A stretch of DNA of 43,899 bases from Myxococcales bacterium (GTDB lineage: Bacteria; Myxococcota_A; Polyangia; Polyangiales; Ga0077539), in NCBI GenBank assembly GCA_013298625.1, contig JAAFIF010000085.1:1-43899 (forward strand), in the 5' to 3' direction. The notes beneath the pieces were generated by a model. The model saw only the letters and a program-made list of their open reading frames with translations. It made no database searches and was not told where the DNA came from. Position 1 is the first letter of the stretch. Each line of letters begins with the position of its first letter. The position numbers and the translations under genes were made by a program. Positions 23,448-29,596 of the stretch are shown piece after piece.

Positions 23448-25256
23448 TCAGCCGCCCCACAGAAGGAAAGCGTGCGGCACGAGAACTTCGAACACCGACG
23501 GCTCCCTCGTGTCGCTCGGGCGAGAATCTTCCGACGCTGCTACAGGCGCAGCCGCGCCCACATCAGCGGCGAAGAGGACGAGCGAACCAGACGGCAAGCC
23601 CGTGGCGAACGCAGCGAGCGCCGGCGCAACACGGGATCGGGCCTTCTCGAAGCGCGTGCTCAGCGTGGACTGCGAGTCTCTGCCCTCTTTGACCTCTCGC
23701 CCGAGCACATGTCGGTACGCGCTGACCCGATGAAACTCGCCCTGCGTGGTCACTTCTCTACGCGGGATCGACGCTTCTTCGATGGACCTCGGCGCGGGCG
23801 GCTCGTCTTGCGCGTTGAGCGGCCCGCCGATCGCGGCGGCCCCTCGCGCGAGCAGCGCGCGCTGCGCGGCCACGGTCACCGGGCGCGCGGCCCAGTGAAG
23901 CCCCTCTTCGACCACGCTCACGCCTGCGGCGCGAGAGCGAATGGCCGCAGAGAGCGCAGGCCACTCGTCAGCGCGGAGCCCCGTGCACAGCACCAGCGCC
24001 GTCGAGCGCGCTCCGCACTCGCTGGCGAGCGAGAGCAGCCGCTGCGTGAGGTCCGGCAACATCGTGGGGCGCGTCGCCCCCGCGGCCCACGCAGAGAACG
24101 CCGACGCATACGCCTCTGCGAACGAGCGCTCGAAGAGCGAGAGCGCTTGCGTCGCGCGCTGCTCGACGTGCGCGACGTTGACGCCGAGCGAAGGGACGCC
24201 GCTGCGCAGGGTCTCGAGCGCGAGCGGGATCCTCGAGATCGACCGAGAAAACGCGCGTTCGAGCTGCCTCGTGCTGCGCCGGGCCGCCGGCTCACCGAGC
24301 GCGTCGAGCGCCGAGCGCAGGTCGAGCGCCGCGCGAAACGTGGGCATCCACCGGGCGTGCTCGGCTTCGCTCTTCGAGCGCGACCGCGACTTGGGCGGCG
24401 ACGAAGGAGCAGCCGAGGGAGGAGGCTCGCTCACGCGAACGGCCTCGGGCACGATCGCGTCGGCGGGGGGCGCCTCAGAGGGCCAGCGGAGCTCGGGCTC
24501 ATCGAGCCCCGCGGTCGCGGCGAGGGCCGAGGGGATCATCGTGGGCGAGAGGGGCGAAGAGAACACGATCACGCTCTCGTCGTCGGCGACCTCGGTCCAC
24601 GCAGCCACCGCGCGCGCGAGGGACTCTCTCGTAAACGAGCGGCCCGAGAGCGACGCGACCAGCGACGACGGATCACGAGCCACCGCCGTCGCCGCGCCGA
24701 GCGAAGCGCGCTCGTCGAAGAGGGCCACGATGGCCGCGGGGATCGCGGGCGCGCCCGCGGCGTCCGCAGCGCGCACCGTGCACAAGAGAGAGACCGGCCT
24801 GCGCTCGCGCTCTTCGAGCAATTGGCCGAGCGCTTCGAGCGCGTCCTCGGCGTGGTCGCGGTCGCCGCGGAGGTCGAGAAAGCCATCCACCTCTTCGATG
24901 ACGAAGAGCAGCCCCGCGCGGCGCACGGAGCGCGCGCGAAAGAGCCATCCCCCCAGCGCAGGCAGCGCCGAGCACGAGGACTCTTCGTACAGACCGCCTG
25001 GGGCGCGGAGGCGTTCGAGCGCGTCTTCAGCGCGCGCGGTGAGCTCATCGGCGAGGGCGACGCCGGGCCGCGCGCGCACGCGCACCACGAGCGGAGGCGC
25101 AGAATCACCGGCCGCGACCGCGGTCAACGCGCGCTCGACCCACTGAGCGCGCGCGGCGGAGGCGCCGCCGACGAGCAGCGCTGCGCGGCCGCGCTCGATC
25201 GTCGGACGCAATCGCGCCGCGGTCTCGTTGGGCTCGGGCTGTGCCGTCTCGGACAA
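23448..25256 (-). CDS. Degenerate ATPase-PglZ-like fusion protein
   Basis: A 602-residue protein in two halves. The N-terminal half looks like a P-loop ATPase that has lost its Walker A (ALLVGGASAARAQWV, no GKS/T) but keeps a Walker-B-like strand RAGLLFVIEEVDGFLDL. A Ser/Pro/Lys-rich linker follows (about 280-330). The C-terminal half aligns by eye with PglZ/alkaline-phosphatase proteins: VLCTGLRADEWPAL in place of V(I)DGMRYDLW, a Thr in PVTVAAQRALL, FAADVG where PglZ has DHG, and the closing VFEVLVPHAFLL. Metal ligands are therefore lost. It may be a scaffold or pseudo-enzyme. The TTG at 25256 is preferred; an in-frame GTG at 25367 would lie upstream of the proposed promoter. No other BREX genes are in the window. 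Confidence 0.6.
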   Translation of the reverse strand: MSETAQPEPNETAARLRPTIERGRAALLVGGASAARAQWVERALTAVAAGDSAPPLVVRVRARPGVALADELTARAEDALERLRAPGGLYEESSCSALPALGGWLFRARSVRRAGLLFVIEEVDGFLDLRGDRDHAEDALEALGQLLEERERRPVSLLCTVRAADAAGAPAIPAAIVALFDERASLGAATAVARDPSSLVASLSGRSFTRESLARAVAAWTEVADDESVIVFSSPLSPTMIPSALAATAGLDEPELRWPSEAPPADAIVPEAVRVSEPPPSAAPSSPPKSRSRSKSEAEHARWMPTFRAALDLRSALDALGEPAARRSTRQLERAFSRSISRIPLALETLRSGVPSLGVNVAHVEQRATQALSLFERSFAEAYASAFSAWAAGATRPTMLPDLTQRLLSLASECGARSTALVLCTGLRADEWPALSAAIRSRAAGVSVVEEGLHWAARPVTVAAQRALLARGAAAIGGPLNAQDEPPAPRSIEEASIPRREVTTQGEFHRVSAYRHVLGREVKEGRDSQSTLSTRFEKARSRVAPALAAFATGLPSGSLVLFAADVGAAAPVAASEDSRPSDTREPSVFEVLVPHAFLLWGG

Positions 25257-25270
25257 GGGACCCTGCGCGT

Positions 25271-25300
25271 ACGGTAGTGCGCGACGAGCACGCACGGCAA
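25271..25300 (-). promoter_or_regulatory. Putative promoter TTGCCG-N18-TACCGT (minus)
   Basis: On the minus strand TTGCCG (25300-25295) and TACCGT (25276-25271) are 18 bases apart. The TTG start at 25256 lies 14 bases further on, behind AGGGT, a weak Shine-Dalgarno. This site argues against the upstream GTG at 25367. Confidence 0.4.
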
Positions 25301-25371
25301 CTACACAGTGAGTCGAGCGCAGAAAGAACGCAGAGTTCGCGCGGGCGAGCGCGCCGAGTTCTGTCACTCCG

Positions 25372-25399
25372 TTGCCAGGGCGGTCGGATTGGGTACAGT
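25372..25399 (+). promoter_or_regulatory. Putative promoter TTGCCA-N16-TACAGT, leaderless
   Basis: TTGCCA at 25372-25377 and TACAGT at 25394-25399 put the expected transcript start within a few bases of the Nudix ATG at 25409. It is back to back with the minus-strand promoter at 25271-25300. Confidence 0.45.
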
Positions 25400-25408
25400 C
25401 GTGCGGTC

Positions 25409-25810
25409 ATGTCCGCCGGTGAACGAAGGACGATCCGCGTCGTAGCCGCGATGGTCGAGCGCTCGGGTCGCTACCTGATCACGCAACGAAGGCCGACGGC
25501 GGTGTTGCCGTTGTTGTGGGAATTTCCTGGAGGAAGAGCGGAAGAAGGCGAGACCGACGCCGCCGCGCTGCGCCGCGAGATGCAGCACCGCCTCGGCATC
25601 GACGTCGAAGTGGGCTCGCTCATCTCGAACGTCTCGCACCCGTACGATCACTACACGGTCGAGCTTCAGCTCTACGAGTGTCGATTGCTGAGCGAGGAGC
25701 TGCGCGCGGTCAACGTGCACGCCTATCGATGGGTCGCGAGCGACGAGTTCGATCAGTACCCGTTTACGCCCGCCGATGACGCATCGATGGCCAAGCTCCT
25801 CGGCGAGTGA
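25409..25810 (+). CDS. Nudix-fold (MutT-like) protein with altered metal ligands
   Basis: A 133-residue Nudix-fold protein. It has the MutT opening IRVVAAMVERSGRYLITQRRP, LPLLWEFPGG, and a box reading GRAEEGETDAAALRREMQHRLGI. The consensus is Gx5Ex7REUxEExGU. Gly42, Glu48, Arg56, Glu57 and Gly63 fit, but the two metal-binding Glu (positions 60 and 61) are His and Arg. Normal Mg2+-dependent hydrolysis of nucleoside diphosphate compounds such as 8-oxo-dGTP is therefore doubtful. It may bind a nucleotide, or use other ligands. No Shine-Dalgarno precedes the ATG, which fits the leaderless promoter. It is 3 bases before the zinc-ribbon gene. Confidence 0.78.
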   Translation: MSAGERRTIRVVAAMVERSGRYLITQRRPTAVLPLLWEFPGGRAEEGETDAAALRREMQHRLGIDVEVGSLISNVSHPYDHYTVELQLYECRLLSEELRAVNVHAYRWVASDEFDQYPFTPADDASMAKLLGE

Positions 25811-25813
25811 GTC

Positions 25814-26629
25814 ATGGCCCACGCTTGTTACGTCTGCAGCTTCTACCCAGTCCCTGACGGCGAAGGCATCGAGTGCCCGCACTGCCATCGCTTGCAGTAC
25901 GGCAACAAGTGCCCCAAGTGCGGGCAAAACGCCCCCACGCGCGTCCGTGACTTTCGCGTGTACTGCACCGCGTGCAACCACGAGCGCGGCGCGCTCTCGG
26001 GCGGCGGGATCACCATGCCCATCAGCATGGTGGGCAAGCCGTCGCAGTTCGGCGGGATCGCCTCGAAGATCCTCGGGACCGGCGTCATCGCCGTCACGCT
26101 GTTGTTGGTCACGCTCGTCACGCTCGCGGCGGTCTCGTTTTCGTCCGCGATCCTCGGCGCGCTCGCGGTCATCCTCGGCACGTTCGGCAGCGTCGCAGGA
26201 TTTCTGCTCTTTCGCGGGGGAAACAAGCTCGAGCAGCAAGGCACCCGCGCCCAACACGACGCCCGCGAGCAAGCGCTCATCGCCGCGGCGCGCACCCGGG
26301 GCGGCTTTCTCACCGCGGCCGACGCGGCCGGCGTGCTCGAAGTGCAAGTGGCCGAGGCCGACGCGCTGCTCACGCAGATCGCGAAGGAAGGGCAGCGCGC
26401 GCACGTCGAGGTCGATCGCGACGGCGTGGTGAAATACGTCTTTCACGACGCCGCGCCCGTGCACGTCGCCGCCACGACCGCCGCGCAGCCGAACGTGACC
26501 GGCGTTCGCGTCGACGTCGACGCAGCCACGGTCGTCGGGCAGCCCATCGACCACAAAGAAGCCGCTCGGCAGCAGGTCGACCGAGAGTTCGAAGAGCTCA
26601 AGAAGACGCGCGCGGCCAAGGGCGAGTGA
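25814..26629 (+). CDS. Zinc-ribbon membrane protein with a winged-helix-like C-terminal part
   Basis: A 271-residue protein. The first 60 residues hold four CxxC knuckles (CYVC, CPHC, CPKC, CTAC), enough for two zinc ribbons. Two adjacent membrane helices follow (about 93-140; VIAVTLLLVTLVTLAAVSF and ILGALAVILGTFGSVAGFLLF). The C-terminal region begins with an amphipathic helix and GGFLTAADAAGVLEVQVAEADALLTQIAKEGQRAHVEVDRDG, which reads like a small winged helix, and ends in a charged coil. It sits in the inner membrane, with ribbon and winged helix probably both in the cytoplasm. Function unknown. It follows the Nudix gene by 3 bases and precedes the PYP fusion gene by 58 bases on the same strand. 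Confidence 0.75.
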   Translation: MAHACYVCSFYPVPDGEGIECPHCHRLQYGNKCPKCGQNAPTRVRDFRVYCTACNHERGALSGGGITMPISMVGKPSQFGGIASKILGTGVIAVTLLLVTLVTLAAVSFSSAILGALAVILGTFGSVAGFLLFRGGNKLEQQGTRAQHDAREQALIAAARTRGGFLTAADAAGVLEVQVAEADALLTQIAKEGQRAHVEVDRDGVVKYVFHDAAPVHVAATTAAQPNVTGVRVDVDAATVVGQPIDHKEAARQQVDREFEELKKTRAAKGE

Positions 26630-26687
26630 CGGCGGGGCGCGCTTCGCGCTGTACGACCGCAGCGTTTGTGCTTCAGCATATCGCTCG

Positions 26688-28214
26688 ATGTTCGCTCCGG
26701 CCTCGGTGAGAAGCGTCGCGCTGTCGATCGGCGAGCGAGCGGTGCTTCGCGACATCAGCTTCGATTCACCGTCGAGCGGGCCGCTCTGCGTCGTCGGCCC
26801 TCCGCGCGCAGGAAAGTCGGCGCTCTGTCGCCTGTTGAGCGGCGCATCCTTCGCCGCGCGCGACGCGATGGTGGGGTCGATTTCGTTTCACGGGACCGAC
26901 TGGCGACTGTGCCCGCGCGCCACGTTGCTCACGGACGAGCCCCCGCCGGGCGCGCAGAGCGTGCTGGCGTATCTGCTCGAAGCGATGCCCGCGGCGAGCT
27001 TCATCGAAATCGCTGCTCGAGGAGAGCTCCAGCTCGCGGCGAGCGCGCGCTGGGCGAAGCTCTTGCTCCGCACCGTCGGCCTATCAGCGATCGACGTGCA
27101 CGCGAGCGTCGCCGCGCTGTCGCCCCTCGAAGCACGGTCCATCGCATTGGCGCGCGCCTCGGCCTCGGACAGCCCGCTGATCTGCATCGACGACGCGACG
27201 CGCGGGCTCACCGACGCGGACCGCGCCACGTACCTCGCGCTCGTTCGAACCGTGGCCGAGATGCAGCCCGTGCTCTTCGCGACGAGCGACGAAGCCGCGT
27301 GCAGCGCGCTCGGCGGCGCGATCGTCCGCATCGCGGACGGGACCGTCGTGCAGGGAGCGAGCGCCGCGTCCGCGCCGAGCAACGTCGCGGCGCTCTTCGC
27401 CGGCGATCACCCTGGATTTCAGTGGATCATCGCCGGCGCGCTCGCCGGAATGTCACGACCGGGGCTCGTGCGCGAGCTCGACGACGACATCGAGGCGCTC
27501 GTGCGTCGCGGGATCACCACCGTGGTCACGCTCGAAGAGCAGCCGGTCAACCGCGCAGAGCTCGCGCGCGCGGGGATCGAGCCGATTCATTTTCCGATCA
27601 ACGACATGCGCGCGCCCGACGAGCAAGCTGCACGACAGCTCGCTCGGGACATTTTGGCGCGGATCGAAGGCAACGAACGCGTCGCAGTGCACTGTCGCGG
27701 GGGACAGGGACGAACCGGGACGATCCTCGCGGCGGCGCTCATCGAGCGGGGGCACACCGCGGCGCAGTCGATCGAGCTGCTGCGGTCGCTGTTCGCGAGG
27801 TACATCGAGAGCGACGAGCAGCTCGCGTTCGTGCAGCGGCTGGGCTCGCGTCGGCAGAAGCGCGCGCTGACGAGCTTCGGGGTGAGCGACGAGCAGCTCT
27901 CGACGGCGACGATCGACGCTCAGCCCTTTGGCGTAGTGAGGCTCGATCACACGGGCAAAGTCCTCTCGTACAACCTGTACGAAGAGCGCCTCGCGTCGCG
28001 CTCGCGCGCGGACGTCATCGGAAAGAACTTCTTCCGCGACGTCGCCCCGTGCACGGGGATCAAGCGCTTCTACGGGAGATTTCTCGACGGGGTCGCGCGC
28101 GGCTCGCTGGACACGCAGTTTCGCTTTCGCTTCACGCTCGACGGCGGCGTGCGGCTCGTCCAGGTCGCGATGTTCAACCAGGACGACGCGATTTGGGTGC
28201 TCATCCGCGGATGA
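26688..28214 (+). CDS. ABC-type ATPase / Cys-phosphatase / photoactive yellow protein (PYP) fusion
   Basis: A 508-residue three-part protein. Residues 1-230 are an ABC-ATPase-like domain: Walker A GPPRAGKS (37-44), LSPLEARSIALARA in place of LSGGQ, Walker B LICIDDA with Asp for the catalytic Glu, and Ser for the H-loop His. Residues 250-385 are a dual-specificity/tyrosine phosphatase with HCRGGQGRTG (Cys336, Arg342; CX5R) and a candidate general acid in PINDMRAPD. Residues 405-508 match PYP: IGKNFFRDVAPCT with Cys455, plus Tyr428, Glu432 and Arg438, at exactly the spacing of PYP Tyr42, Glu46, Arg52 and Cys69; Thr50 is Ala. It looks like a light- or ligand-sensing soluble phosphatase regulated by nucleotide. 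Domain identity is strong; photoactivity is inference. Confidence 0.85.
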   Translation: MFAPASVRSVALSIGERAVLRDISFDSPSSGPLCVVGPPRAGKSALCRLLSGASFAARDAMVGSISFHGTDWRLCPRATLLTDEPPPGAQSVLAYLLEAMPAASFIEIAARGELQLAASARWAKLLLRTVGLSAIDVHASVAALSPLEARSIALARASASDSPLICIDDATRGLTDADRATYLALVRTVAEMQPVLFATSDEAACSALGGAIVRIADGTVVQGASAASAPSNVAALFAGDHPGFQWIIAGALAGMSRPGLVRELDDDIEALVRRGITTVVTLEEQPVNRAELARAGIEPIHFPINDMRAPDEQAARQLARDILARIEGNERVAVHCRGGQGRTGTILAAALIERGHTAAQSIELLRSLFARYIESDEQLAFVQRLGSRRQKRALTSFGVSDEQLSTATIDAQPFGVVRLDHTGKVLSYNLYEERLASRSRADVIGKNFFRDVAPCTGIKRFYGRFLDGVARGSLDTQFRFRFTLDGGVRLVQVAMFNQDDAIWVLIRG

Positions 28215-28226
28215 GCGGCGCGCTCA
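28212..28226. terminator. Two-way hairpin made of opposed stop codons
   Basis: Stem TGAGCG / CGCTCA (6 bp) with loop GCG. Its TGA ends the PYP fusion gene and its TCA ends the L,D-transpeptidase gene on the other strand. Confidence 0.5.
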
Positions 28227-29531
28227 CTGCGCGCGATCGAAGCGCAACGCGTCGACGATCGTGTAGCCGTTGCTCGTCGCCGCGACGGGGACGCGCACCG
28301 TCGCGCCCGCGGAGAGCGCGTGCGTCCCGAGGTCCGCCCAGCCGTCGCCCGTGCGCTGATCGAACGTCACCGTCACGGGCGTCGCGTCCGTGGCCGAGCG
28401 AGCGATCACGTACTTCACCGCGGTGTTGCGGTTGGTGTGCGCGATGTACCGCGCGCGGATCTGGTACGTCCCGCTCACGCGCGCGGGGATGGTGAAGACA
28501 GCCTCGCCCGCGCGCCCTGCGGCGAGCGCGACGTAGTTGACGCCGATGTAGCCAGGGCGCGCTGCGCTGATCTCCCACGGGCCGCCGGTGGTCGCGAGCA
28601 CGCCCGAGGTCGCGTTGTCGATCACGACGGTCGGCGCGTTGGCGGGCTCTTCGCCGGTCGCCGCGTCGAGGCGATTGGCCGGTTCGTACGCGCAGTGGTT
28701 GGCGTCGAGCGCGCGGCCGCTCTTGTACGCGCACACCCAGCGGGGAAAATCACTGCTCCACCACGTGCGAAACATCCGCACGGGCCCCGATGGCGCGACG
28801 GCGCCCGCGGTGCGCGGGTAGTTGACGTCGACCGACTGACCGCCGACGGCGTCGTAGCCCTCGATCACGTTGACGTTGACGCGGATCGAGCGTCCTTCGC
28901 TCGCCGTGTGCGTGCGGTCCATTTGCAGCCCGAGCAAGTGCGCGAGCTCGACGACGTGCTCGCCCTGCATGCGGTTGCAACCGTGCGAGACAGGGCCGCG
29001 CTTGAGGAGCCACTCGACGCCGGTCGCCGTCGATCCGTGCGTGATCGGCCCGTGAAACGCGATCCCTCGCCGGTGGTTGTACTCGAGAAACGGAAACCCG
29101 CCCCACGGCACGTAGTCCCCGCTCGAGTTGCGCGCGTACGGCACGTACGGCAACCCTCGAATGTCCGGGTACATCCCCGGCGCGTTGGTCGCAGAGCCGG
29201 TCGCGACGGGATAGACCACGGTCAGCCGCCGGCGACCGGCGACGGTCTCGGCGGTCGCGTAGAACGGCAGCGCCCCCGTGAATCCAGCAGGCAAATACCC
29301 GCTCACGCGCGCGGTGTGCCCCGCGATCGACACGACGATCGACGGCTCGACCAGCGCGGGCAAGAGCCCGTTGTAGATCCACTTGTTGCTGTCGCTGTTG
29401 GACCCCCAACGCAGCTCGCTGATGTCGAACGAGTCCGGCTCGTCGCTGGCGGGGCCGGTCTCGGGACCGCAGCCGACCATCGAAACACACGAAATCAAGA
29501 GCGCAGCGGCGCGCGAAGCAGAGCGGGTCAT
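28224..29531 (-). CDS. L,D-transpeptidase-like lipoprotein with a golvesin/CBM-like C-terminal domain
   Basis: A 435-residue lipoprotein. The signal ends in SMVGC, the lipobox. Residues of about 60-260 form a YkuD-type L,D-transpeptidase domain: RGLPYVPYARNSSGDYVPW, GIAFHGPITHG and the catalytic motif RGPVSHGCNRM with Cys and His as nucleophile and base. The C-terminal 140 residues (from APTVVIDNATSGV through TYQIRARYIAHTNRNTAV and NGYTIVDALRF) fit the golvesin/Xly carbohydrate-binding-like fold. It would crosslink peptidoglycan or attach a protein to it, held there by the sugar-binding module. The ATG at 29531 directly precedes the lipoprotein signal; the much longer upstream open frame lies antisense to other sequence and is rejected. 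Confidence 0.85.
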   Translation of the reverse strand: MTRSASRAAALLISCVSMVGCGPETGPASDEPDSFDISELRWGSNSDSNKWIYNGLLPALVEPSIVVSIAGHTARVSGYLPAGFTGALPFYATAETVAGRRRLTVVYPVATGSATNAPGMYPDIRGLPYVPYARNSSGDYVPWGGFPFLEYNHRRGIAFHGPITHGSTATGVEWLLKRGPVSHGCNRMQGEHVVELAHLLGLQMDRTHTASEGRSIRVNVNVIEGYDAVGGQSVDVNYPRTAGAVAPSGPVRMFRTWWSSDFPRWVCAYKSGRALDANHCAYEPANRLDAATGEEPANAPTVVIDNATSGVLATTGGPWEISAARPGYIGVNYVALAAGRAGEAVFTIPARVSGTYQIRARYIAHTNRNTAVKYVIARSATDATPVTVTFDQRTGDGWADLGTHALSAGATVRVPVAATSNGYTIVDALRFDRAQ

Positions 29532-29596
29532 TGCGAGTGGTCCGAAGACACCACTGCTCACGCACCGCGTCAACGGGCGCGCAGCGGGCTTCGCAC

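Noticed and set aside
23448..25256. A complete BREX phage-defence locus
   Set aside because: Only one PglZ-like, degenerate protein is present; no methylase, BrxC, BrxA/B or Lon-like gene is seen in the window.
25257..25367. 37-residue N-terminal extension of the ATPase-PglZ protein from a GTG
   Set aside because: It would cover the proposed TTGCCG/TACCGT promoter and has atypical composition, so the TTG at 25256 is preferred, with some doubt.
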